In this document: in pieces, positions 45,461-57,800 of the stretch
Position numbering within the stretch: position 1 is the stretch's first letter
How the letters are laid out: the number at the start of each line of letters is the position of its first letter
DNA from: Boesenbergia rotunda
Lineage: Eukaryota; Streptophyta; Magnoliopsida; Zingiberales; Zingiberaceae
DNA length: 64,000 nt
Direction of reading: 5' to 3'
Assembly (NCBI GenBank): GCA_024364735.1
Contig: JAGFNQ010000863.1
Span: 953,570-1,017,569 of the forward strand
The notes under the pieces: model-generated
Seen by the model: only the letters and a program-made list of their open reading frames with translations
The model's database searches: none
Told to the model about the DNA's origin: nothing
Program-made: the position numbers and the translations under genes

Positions 45461-45809
45461 ATGAACAGCCTAGATGTTCTTCCGGATTTACCGGAACGTA
45501 TTTTATATATATATATATATATTCCCCGGTCTAAACCATTATCGATCCAGTCAAGTTTCGATTGTCCGCCGTCGGTCCAAATCTTAACACGGTCCAAGCG
45601 CCAAGCCGTCGTTTCTCAAATATCTTCACCTTTGAGACCGGGGGCGTTAGGGTGGGGGATCCATCTTTTTGCATCAAATATCTTCACCTTCTTCCTAGTT
45701 CCTATCGCCACCTACCAAATAATTTCCGAACGAATCGGGAGCTATCCGCTGTTTGCCAGTTCAATCGACCGTCAACTCCGTCTTCCCTTTCCGCCGGATT
45801 TGGGTCACG
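45461..45809 (+). promoter_or_regulatory. Promoter and 5' leader region of the epimerase gene
   Basis: A TTTTATATATATA tract at 45501-45522 could serve as TATA box about 290 nt before the ATG. The 45560-45809 stretch, pyrimidine- and GC-richer, is probably leader. No start site can be fixed from sequence alone. Confidence 0.4.
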
Positions 45810-48800
45810 ATGGTGGTGGAGCCGAAGATTGCCCCGTCGATGCTGTCGTCGGACTTCGCGAATCTGGCATCGGAGGCCGAGCGGATGATCCAGTTGGGAG
45901 CCGATTGGCTCCACATGGACATTATGGTACTGATCGATCTTCCTTACCCCTTTTAGGTAGTCACCTATGCATATGGGAATCGAGGGCTGGTCCGCTCTTT
46001 TCATATGTTCTTCGATCGGATTGTTTTTTATGCTCGTCACATTAACAATTTGATTTTAGATAGAAATTGTAAAGCCTCTTGTTTCGATTGGTTCTTATGC
46101 TTGACGTTGTTTCTGATTGAATTGAATGTTGAAGAATATATGCTAGCGCGTCTATCTATGCTTCCTGACACGCTTTTATATGTATTTAGTTTTTTTTTTT
46201 TTTTGAATTTTTCTTTTAGTTGGGAAGGAAGTGTTAGTGGAAGCGCACTCATACGATCAAACTAGTGCATATTCTAAGATAGATAGTCCTTGAGTGATTA
46301 AAGATGTAATGCATAGTTTCTAATGATACAGAACTTGAGGGTCGGTTTATGCTAGTGTTCCTTATTTGACATTTTAAAGTAGGTAATCCTAATCTAAAAC
46401 TTTCATAAATATTTGAATCAGGGAAGTTCTGTTTAAGTATTAATGTTTTGGATCGAAGTTCATGCCATTTAGCTGAACAAGAAGTTCTAGATGGAACTCA
46501 TATCTCGTTGAAAAACTATCACAATCACAGTGCTTATAAGATATTCCATTGGGTTTTCCTATCTATTCACTGGCATAAAAAAGCAAATATAACTAATAGA
46601 AGTTTCAACTGGTGAGCCTAATGAATCTGTTTCACTATGAGGACCTACAATTGTTCTAGCTTGTCATGATTTTTTTTTCTCCACTTGAAGATTAGGTAAT
46701 GAATTTGATGAAAAATAAACTGGTTTAATGGTTAGACGAGCTCCAAATTTTGGCTGTGTTTGGTCCTATTAAATTAATTTATTCTATTTCACTTTTAAAA
46801 CTAGAACTGGTATTTTGTAGGTCATAAGCAGAGAAATTGGGGTCATTGAATAGCATTCTCTTATTCCCCCTCTTCTCCTTTCTCTCTTCTCTTTCACTGC
46901 ACAAGACCATCCACTGAGGCACATAAGTCATTTGATGTTAGAAAACATCTTAGTTTCTACCAAAGGTTATGCAAACAAGGGGACAAATCGCATTTGTGCA
47001 ATGACTTCTTATTGTGGATGCAATTTGTGCCTTCAAATTTGCACATGGAAATCATGGAACTGATTTCATGATTAACTATACTTGTGTGTTAAATGCAACC
47101 AAGACTATGGTAACCGGGGTAATGTTTTTAGATCATCACAGATGAGATTAGACATGGCTAGAAATGCGATGCTTATGCTAAAATTTAATGGTTGCTAAAA
47201 ATTAATGTTCATTGAAGAAGCTTGTGGCTCCAATTGGTGTTCTCGCTGGTTGGGATGGTGTTCGCCTACAAGAAGAGAGATGAGATCATGGCTTTGGTAC
47301 AGTATTAGGGTAATTATTAGGGTATGCTGTCCAGGTAGTCATCAAAAATTCAAGTAGGCTCATAATATGGTATTGACACGTAGGCCCATAACAAAATTGA
47401 AGTGCTAAATATCTTCCATCTATATTCTAGTATCTTTTTCCCACATGAGAACCAAAATACTTGGAGACATGTATCCTTAATTCTTTTTCATAACTAATTT
47501 GATTGATATGATTACTTTTTAGTGGCTTCTAGATGTTTATGCAACATCTAAGAGTATTGTGCTGTTGTCTACTGTGAAGATTTAAAAATTTTCAGGACTT
47601 GCAGTGGTAAAATACTCTGTCATCTCTGCTATCTAGTTTCTACTGACCAGTGCAACTATCTTCTTGATAGATAGGAATACAGGGCTTCATTTTTATGTAC
47701 TTAATTACCAGCTGTGTTCATGAACATTAGTTTCTTATATTAGGTCTACCGGTGGCTATCTTGATATATTCCAATTCAGTAGTTTATTTGGACTTTTTTT
47801 TAACTTATATTTCTTTTGATAGACTGATATTGTCTTTATGTCTTTTGCAGGATGGGTGAGTAATCATTCCCTAACTATATGAGGTTCTGTAAATTTTGAC
47901 ATGGGTGATAAGAGCCTTATGCACACTGTAAAAGTTGCTGATGCTTTCAATTAGTAACAACAACCACCACCAAGCCTTATCCCACTAGGTGGGGTTGGCT
48001 AATGCTTTCAATTAGTAATTATAAACAATTATTGTGATGCATAACTATATGCTTACCAGCATTCACTTACTTTTCATCTCTTAAGATGAGTTCTGCAATA
48101 GTAACATGCAAGAATGGCATTAATGCGTGAGAGTTCCATATGCAAGATGTATGCAATGCTATTCACAAAGGTATTTTCAAGTAGAGAACTAAGCTTTTGA
48201 TTGTCGAGAAACATGGCAGACATGAAATTGATTCAACATGCTTTCAAGTTTTGAAGATTGACTTATTAAAAATAAGTGGAGTTTAAATGACCATGTTTAA
48301 GCTATGATAGTAGTAATTATATAGGGAACATTGGTCATCAACAATTTGAATTAGCTTATGCGCCATCATTCACTTGCAGCTTCTAACAATAGTTACTCTA
48401 TGATATGTATCTTCTCAAGTATGAATAGGTGATTACTTACCCATTAGGTGGTTTTTGGTTAATAACTACTACTGATGGAGATGAAAATGGAAAATCAATT
48501 TGGGAGCTTGAAAGCTCACGTGTTGTTGTTAATGAACTTAGAATGATATATGGATATATACACCTTTGCAGTTGGCTTTGTTTATTTTCTTACTTCTATA
48601 TGGTTTTTCAGATAATCACCCATGTAAAACTATCTGTGCAGCAGGCAGCAAACAATTGCTTACTTAGTGCCGTTTCCTTCTAGTACCTTGCATTGAACCA
48701 CCATTTTTTTTTTCCTTTTTATGTTTTATTTTCTCATTCTTATTTTTCCAAAAGCAGTCAGTGTACACAACACAAGAGCTAGTGTAGCAAAGATGGCAAC

Positions 48801-51800
48801 GTGAGAAAAAAAATACCCTTCATGTTCATTTGGTTTGCTGGAAAAATTGTTCCATTCCTAATGACTTATTTTGCTTACAAGATGAAACTGTCACGTTAAT
48901 TCTGATAGAATTGTTATCCTCTCTTGATCTTTCTTTGCTTTTCTCAATCAATCTCGAGAGAAACAAACCAAATTGATCACCTTATTTCTTACTATCAAAG
49001 CAATTTTCAGCTTCTTTTGACCTTGTGGAGGTGTTATTTCTTTTATTACTTGCAAAATTCTTGCAAACCAAACATCAGAATGAAATGAAACATTTTTTTC
49101 CAAACGAATGAAGGACTACATCTTTCTATTTTATTCTTCTCATCCATTTCCCAGAAATAATTGCTCTATTCCTTGTTAATTTTATTCCACTAACCAAACA
49201 CTATTTTGATTATGTTGATGTTGGTATATTATTGGTAGTTGATTCAAGTGAACTTTTTTTTTTTAATCATATGAGCAGTATTAATATTTGCTCTTCAGTT
49301 GTGGCAAGAGCCAAGTAGTTGACTACTCACAAACTAGCAACTCAACTATGTCATCTCCTATGACATTTATTATGAATAGACTTTCCTCATTAAGGGTCCA
49401 TTTACTTGGATGGAAATGAAAGATATGAGAGGGAGGGAGGAAAATAATACAAAGGATGTACATAAATGATAAAATTGCATAAGCAAATTTATGATCCTTT
49501 CTTGCTCTGCTCTGCTCTTGACTTTCCATCTAAGTAAGCAGACCCTAATAGATACTGAGCCATGGGGGCTTATTTTTATGGAACCTCGAAGCAACTACAT
49601 AGCTTCTAATTACTGTACAACATTCGATTGAATGAATTTTCTTTCTTATCCTTATTTTGATAATGCATCTTGAAGTATTGTTTGTGAAGATACGATAGGA
49701 CCATATTGTATAACCAGCTGGGTGTTACATGTCATTGATTATTACCATGTTATACGGTGTCACTACAACATATGATTAAAATATTATTATTTTTTATCTT
49801 TTTGTCGATATTCACAGGCATTTTGTTCCCAACTTAACAATAGGAGCTCCAGTGATTGAGAGTTTGCGAAAGCACACAAAGTATTCTAACTTTCTTGATA
49901 TAAACATGGCTTGTGTTCTTCAGATTTTTGGCTAACATCAGATAGATCTTCTGATTTTGTGTTTGCCAATTTTTACTTGTCAGGGCATATCTAGACTGCC
50001 ATCTTATGGTTACAAATCCACTGGATTATGTAGAACCATTAGCAAAAGCTGGTGCCTCAGGCTTTACATTTCATGTTGAAGCGGCAAAAGGTGAATTCAT
50101 TCTTTAGATGTAAAACTATCAGATAATTCTCAGTTCAGCTTCGTACACATTATATTCCAGAGTACTGGCAACAGCTTGTGAACCAAATAAAGATGAAAGG
50201 CATGCGACCTGGTGTAGCTTTAAAGCCAGGAACTCCTATTGAAGAAGTATATCCACTGGCAAGTCATCTGTTAAACTGGACTTCCTTATAGTTCCATTTT
50301 TCATTACTATCCCTGGTTATTTTAGTGAAGTCTTTTATGGTTTGGTTATAACCTCAGTTAATTGATTCACCCACATGCAGATATTCGATATTCATAGAAA
50401 TACTCGACATCAGACACTAGATTGTGCAATAAATATTACTTTCATGAATAATTATTTTTATGGCTAAATAATTCAAGTGCAGGATACTTTGTCCAGAATG
50501 TTCACTGAGCCAGATAGTAGCAAAGAGATTAGTTACTATCTATTGATTTGACATTAAAATTTGTATGATAGCTTGTTGGTATGTTTATTATCTGAGATGT
50601 CCTAATGTAATAATTGAATGCCACATATTTGACAATATCAAGCTCTGGTCCATTGTTATTTATTGGCTCTACATTGTTTTTCAGGTGGAGGGTGAAAATC
50701 CAGTAGAGATGATCCTTGTCATGACTGTTGAACCTGGATTTGGTGGTCAAAAGTTCATGCCTGAAACGATGGATAAAGTGTGTTTATTTCTTGATACCTT
50801 CCAAATGTTTCCTATCAATATAAATAATAAGATGCTTGACCTCATTTTATCAGGTACGTACATTGAGAAAGAAGTACCCTGCCCTAGATATAGAGGTAAG
50901 GTGTTTCAGACCGTTTATGGTTCCATGCTGCTCAGTTGACAATATACTTTCTGTGCCTTGAAACTCTTTTGGTATGGGTAGTTTTTCCAACATGATATTC
51001 AGTAGGAAATATAGAAGATCCATGTTTGGTTATTATTGTTTATGAGAATTGAAGGGATTTTAATACAATTCACAAGACGGAGTGATAACTTTCCAAGATC
51101 CAACAATTAAAAACTAATAAGGATGATCTAATTATTTTTGAAAAAAAATCGTTATAATCTTAAAAACTAATAATTTATTTACATATATTATTTCTAAAGG
51201 ATGCTAACTCAGATAACAAGCAGGGCCTTAATAATGTAAATTCATCTTTGCTTGATTTTATAACAGATTGAACATTAATTCTAAATTTAGGAAGGAGATT
51301 TAATTTTACAATCTTTGATCTGTAGAAATACTTATTTTGTTTTATATAAATTCTCATGAAAATATTCCTGGCTTTTTGTAATAAAAATTAACTTGAAATA
51401 CTATTCCCATGAAATTATTATTCACTAATTATTCTTCTTAGGTACTCCTTTAAATTTTTTAAGGAATACATATTCCAATTTTATCACCAAGCATACTTTA
51501 AATAGGGTGGACGTGGTGGTGAGCAAATCAAATTGGTGAAGGTCAAACCTAGTAAATCAAGTAGATTAACTAACACATACGAGCCGTGAGGGTGGTAGGT
51601 TGAATGGGATGTGATAACCGAGCAGGTTTAGTGGAAAAGTGTATCCAGGTGGTCAAATGGACCAGTTGGATTGAGTAAATCAAACGGGTGGGATAGACCA
51701 CGAAGGCTAAGAGAGTAAGAATTGTTGGGCTAAATGAGTTGGGTCAAATGAATGGGCAAGGTATGATGAGTGTGTAGAAGAAATAGGGAAGCTTAATGGA

Positions 51801-54800
51801 CCAAGCAAATAGGATAGATTGGGCTTACCAAGTAGGTTGAGAGAGCCAAGTGATTAAGTGGATATAGTGGAGTAGATAAATTGAGCTAAATAGGTAAAAT
51901 ATTTTTTTTACAGATATATTGTGGAAACTATTTGTGTCTATTAATTTTGACAAACCTAACATATAAACGAGGAATATGAAAGGTAAAACAGACACATATC
52001 AAACAAGGACTAGAATATCAACTTTATCTTTTGAAAATAATTATAGTAGCACATATGTAATCATTTTCATATTTCATGTATGCGCTAAAAACATATAAGT
52101 GAGTCATTATCATGGTTTAAAATTTTGTTTTGTGTCGGGTGACTTGAAAAATGACGGGGAAAAAAAATTAGGTTTGGATCGAAACTGGCTCTGATATCAT
52201 GGCAAACTCAGAGAAAATGAGGGTGAAAACTCCCCTTTCTCCTCTAGAGAATCCTCCTTTAAATAGTATGATACAATCTTATAATTACATAATTACAGCT
52301 ATGCAGGAAATCTGCACCATTAATCTGTGCAATTAATGTTAAATAATTTGTCTATCAATTCTCTTGACAGCAAATCTGCGTCATTAATGTCAAATCATTG
52401 TGCAATTAAATCTGCGTCATTAATGCCAAATATTGTGCAATTAATGTCAAATAATCTGCCTATCAATTCTATTGACAGCAAATCTGCGTTATTAATGTTA
52501 AATCATTGTGCAATTAATGCCAAATAATTTGCCTATCAATTCTCTTGACATCCCCCCTCAAATTGATGCTGGTGAATTTACAAGCATCAATTTGCTAACA
52601 AGAAAATTATGCCGCTAACGTGTCGAGGATTTTGTGAGGATGTTAGCTAGTTGAACAAATGTTGAAACATGAGGGAGATTGATAATTTTGCGATCATAAA
52701 CTTCTCTGATGGAATGACAGTCGACCTCTATGTGCTTCGTTCTTTCATGATATACAGGATTTGCTACAATTTGTATAGTACTTGTATTATCAACCTGCAA
52801 TGGAGTTGGTTGTGTTTGTGAATAACAAAGTTCTGAAAGAAGGCCCCGTAACCAAATAATCTCAGAGCATGCTGCAGACATCGACCGATATTCTGCTTCA
52901 GCGGAGGATTTAGACACCGACTCTTGTTTCTTGCATTTCCAGGAGATAGGGGCATCTCCTAAAAACATACACCAGCTAGTAGTAGACTTCTGTGTGTCCG
53001 AACATCCAGCCCAATCAGCATCACTATATGCTTAAAGTAGTATTGTCGCATCTGTAGGAAAGAAAAGACCACACGCCTTGGAGTGGTCAGTAAATATTTA
53101 ATGATTCGTTGTACTGTTGAAAAATGCAAGTGTCTAGGATTTTACATGAATCTGTTGACTGTGGACAACAAAAGAGATATCAGGTCGTGTGATGGTTAGG
53201 TAGACAAGACTTCCAACTAATTTCCTGTATAAGGTTGGATCTTGTAGGAGTTCACCTTCATCCTACCTCAACTTTATATTAACTTCCATGGGAGTATCTA
53301 CTGAATTTGTATTGGTGAGACCAGCTAGCTGAATTAGATCTTGAATATATTTGTGTTAAGTGACAAAGATGTCTTTTTGTTGGAAATGTACTTCTAATCC
53401 CAAGAAATAAGTTAGCCGTCCAAGATCTTTCATGTGAAAAGTTATATGCAACAATTGATTGATTGTAGTGATAGCCGCTTGATTCGAGCCTGTGACGACA
53501 ATGTCGTCCACATAAACAAGAAGTATCACAATTCCTTTTGAGGTCCTTTGTGGAAAGAGAGATGGATCATAGCTGCTTTGGATGAAGGAAAAATCAAGTA
53601 GTGTTGTTCTAAACTTTTCAAACCACACTCTTGGTGCCTGCTTTAATCCATACAAAGAACGTTTTAGTTTGCAAACAGTATTTGGTAATGGTGAGGGCAT
53701 ACCAATAGGAAGTTTGATGTAAACTTCTTCTTTGAGGTCCCCATGAAGGAAGGCGTTTTTGACATCGAGTTGGTGAATTTGCCAAGATTTAGAGGCTGCA
53801 ATGGCAAGAATAGTTCTCACAATAGTCATTTTGGCCACAAGTGCAAATGTCTCTTCATAGTCTAGGCCAAACTCTTGCTTATTTCCAAGAACAACTAATC
53901 TAGCCTTGTATCGATCTATTGATCCATCTGAACGTAGCTTTAAAGTGAATACAAATTTACTGCCAAGAGGTTTAACAGATGGAGGACATGGAACAATGTC
54001 CCATGTCTGATTTTCCTCTAGTGCCAAAAGTTCAGTTTCTATAGTATCCTGCCAACATTTATACACCATGGCCTGCTTATATGAAGAAGGAATAGTAACA
54101 GATGCTAAAGTTGCTGTCAAAGATAAAGGTTCAGAAAAACCATACTTTTTCGATGGTTTACGAACGCGAGTACTGCGACGTAAAGAGGTTGGTTCTGGTT
54201 GAAGAGCTAGATCAGCAGTCAGAGAATGATCGGGAGGGGGCCTCGAAGAAAGTAAAGGTTGTTTTGATGGAATAGGTGGACGTCTCTGGTAGACCAATGA
54301 AGGTAGAGGGGCTTGTTCTCCCGTAGAATTGTTAGGAAATAATGACAAAACAGATTTGGATGTAGAAGAGTTAATGTCTTGGTTAGTAGCAAAAAAAATA
54401 TGTATCTTCTTGGAAGATGACATTTCTAGAAACCTGAATCCTATGTAAATGAGGATCATAACATATAAAACTTTTTTGATGGGTTGAGTAACCAAGAAAA
54501 GCACATTAACAGATTGACCTGTGAGTTTGGTGTGTTTATGTGGCTAAAGATAAACATAATAGACACAACCAAAGGTGCGAAGAGTGGAATAATTGGGTGG
54601 CTTACCAAATAACCTTAAGAAAGGTGAATCATTGTTTAAGGCTTGAGATGACAGTTGATTAATAAGGTGGATAGCAGTTGAGAGGGCTTCACACTAGAAC
54701 CGAGAGGGTACAAAGGAGTCCAACATTAAGATACGGACAATATCAAGAAGATGATGATTTTCCCTTTCTGCTACCCCGTTTTGTTGGGGTGTAGAAGGAC

Positions 54801-57800
54801 ATGACCTTTGAGATAATATACCATGTTCCTGCAAGAACTCTTCAAATAAGTGAGATGTGTATTCCCCCCATTATCAAAGCGTAGAACTTTAATGTTTGAT
54901 GAAAATTGAGTTTAAACATAAGCATGGAAGAATTTGAATGCAGAAAATGCTTCAATTTTAGAGCGCAAAAAATATACCCATGTGAAACGATTATAGTCGT
55001 CAATAAACGTGATAAAGTATTTGTAATGTGCATGAGATACAACAGGCGTTATTCCCCATAGATCACTGTGAGTTATGTCAAAAGGCTGATGTACATTTGA
55101 TTGATGAACTAGAAATGGTAGAATTTTACTTTTAACAAGTCTACAAGAATTGCAATCAAATCGAACATCATGAAGAGATAGGGAATTGTTATTGCCAACA
55201 ACTCCAGATTTCATCAAGTGATGAAAAACATTAGAATTTGGATGACCAAAACGCTTATGCCATAATTGGAAATTAACAGTTGCAAAATTACAAGAAATAA
55301 AAGACAAAAAAGGACAGGAGGACAACGATGAATAAAGAGGAAAAAGACGTTCAATTTTAGGCCCCTTCGCGATCTTCTTCCCTGATTTTTTATCCTGCAT
55401 AGGACAATTAGATTTTGAGAATTCAACTCTGCAATCATTGTCAACTAACTGACCAACTGAAATAAGGTTACTGCTTAGACCAGGGGAAACATAAACGTTG
55501 GTAAGAGATGATGAAATATCATCAATTGTTGTGATAGGTAAAGTGTTTCCATCTACGGTATGTATTTGCAAATTACCAGAGTAATTTGTAACATTGGTAA
55601 AAGCAGTAGCATTGTTAGTCATATGATTTGATGTCTCGGAGTTGAAATACCAAGGAGAGCAGGGTAAAGAAGCGGTACCTGAATGACCCAAAGCAGAAAA
55701 TGTCGAAATGATCATTTGTTGATCAGGTGTCAAATTTGGCACAGAATTAGGCAAATTTTAATCCACAGAAATTGGATAGTAGAAGGACCAACAGAGGCAG
55801 TGAAGGTTGTTGCATTTCTCCCTGGTGGTCTGATTGGACATTCTTTAATGATGTGACCATCTTTTTTGCAGTAATTGCAAAACTTTTTAGGACAATGGGA
55901 AGCAAAGTGTCCAAGGCTTTTGCAGCAAAAATATTGGGCAGTACTCATCATGTCTCGCCCTCGTGGTATGCCTTGTGCGACATATGCCACAGGAACGGAG
56001 GCTGATTTCTGTTGTTCCATGGTTGTCTGAGTGAGGAGATGTTCTTCACAAAACAATTCATTTAGGCATTCATCCAAGGAGAGGACAACAACCTTGTTCA
56101 TGAGGTTGGTCCGAATGCCCTCAAAATCAGATCTCAATTTCATAAGAAATTGATCTCGTTTTGTGGTGTCATGAACTTTTTAGACTGTAATTTGTCCATC
56201 AGTTGACAAATCTTTATAGACAATGTCAGCATATTCAGCCCAAAGATTTATAAAATGAGAATAGAATTCAAAAATTGAGAGACTATCCTGTTGAAAAATG
56301 GCAATTTCATGTTCAAGCTAGAACCTGCGAGCAGTGTTGTTCTGGCTATAAATTTTCTACAGATATGCCCACATCTTAGCTGCCGTGGTGAAGGGTCTGA
56401 GATTGAGGACAATATTAGGCTCGACAGAGCTTATGATCCAGACAATAGCCTGTGCATCTTTGACCTCCCATTTGGCATATGTCTCCTTATGCATAGTTTT
56501 GTCGGGGCAGAATTGGGTTCGTCAATACGACCCCAAAGCTCCTTGCCTATGGTAAAGATCTAGAACTGGAATGCCCAGGTAGCATAGTTCTTTCCATTAA
56601 GACGAATCAACAAGACATCATGCTTTTCAGTAGACATGATTACAAGGAAAAAGAAGAACGCAGGGGAAAAAACAAGAGGTTGGAGAAATCGCAAGAAACT
56701 AGGATTGACTTGAAAAATGACAGGGGAAAAAAATTAGGTTTGGATCGAAACTGGCTCTGATATCATGTCAAACTCAGAGAAAATGAGGGTGAAAACTCCC
56801 TTTTCTCCTCTGGAAAATCCTCCTTTAAATAGTACGATACAATCTTATAATTACATAATTACTGCTATATAGGAAATCTACACCATTAATCTATGCAATT
56901 AATGTCAAATAATCTACCTATCAATTCTCTTGACAACAAATCTACGCCATTAATGTCAAATCATTATGCAATTAAATCTGCATCATTAATGCCAAATCAT
57001 TGTGCAAATAATCTGCCTATCATTTCTATTGACAACAAATCTGCGCCATTAATGCCAAATTATTGTGTAATTAATGCCAAACAATTTGCCTATCAATTTT
57101 TTTTTGGACAGAATCCTTACCTTCAAAGTGATCATGATTGGTTGCTATATATGTTAGGATATATACTAAAAGTCTTGCTTTTGGTTAGAATACATTTACA
57201 TTTTAAAGAGAATCGCAAAATCACACGGTGCATATTTATATTAGTATGTGCACAAAATGTCTCATACTTGGCATTGTAGATAACATGGTGCGTGGTGTCG
57301 CACAGAAGATCATGTTATCAAGTTCCTTGCGGAAGTATAAGAAAGAGGCTCACAACCGAGATGGAGTTGGGCAAACCATTGGGATGATTGTAGTGTAATT
57401 AGGTGTGGTTTGTCTTAACCATAGAATTACACTAGTGTGCTTTGTGTGCATTGAGAAGGACCAAAAGAGAGGTCATTCAATTTTGTACTGACTTCATAAA
57501 TTGGATTAGACTTCAGATTATATTATGGAGTTCGATCTCTAAATTCTGAAATAATAACGGGCACATGTATTTAATGAATTATTACTTTGATTTACCAATG
57601 GGCGAGATCTATTATGTTAGATCGATAGTCCCGGTAAGTTGGGTAATAATTTTATCTGCATGGTGTGCCGTTGATTATTGATGGAATCCGTGTCCTGGTG
57701 AGTCAGGATGATGATGCCCCCTTGGTGAGCTCAAAAGGATCGTCATGTCAAATCTTGCAAGTGGACTATGGTCCGACATGATGAAAAGGTTGAGTGGTAC

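Larger units (their letters stand above)
52200..57110 (-). mobile_element. Element G: decayed Ty1/copia retrotransposon in epimerase intron 7
   Basis: LTRs of 351 bp (52200-52550) and 345 bp (56766-57110), the element on the minus strand and thus antisense to the host gene. The primer site next to the right LTR reads TGATATCAGAGCC, initiator-Met tRNA with one mismatch; the purine tract TTTGAGGGGGGA adjoins the left LTR at 52551-52562. Gag and all Pol domains are recognisable but broken. Short LTRs and Gag type suggest an Ale/Retrofit-like lineage (inference). The two LTRs differ clearly, so it is an old insertion. Confidence 0.9.

Noticed and set aside
45753..45809. In-frame extension of the epimerase upstream of the ATG
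   Set aside because: It would start at TTG, not ATG, and adds only 19 residues unlike a plastid transit peptide; the ATG at 45810 fits the cytosolic family.
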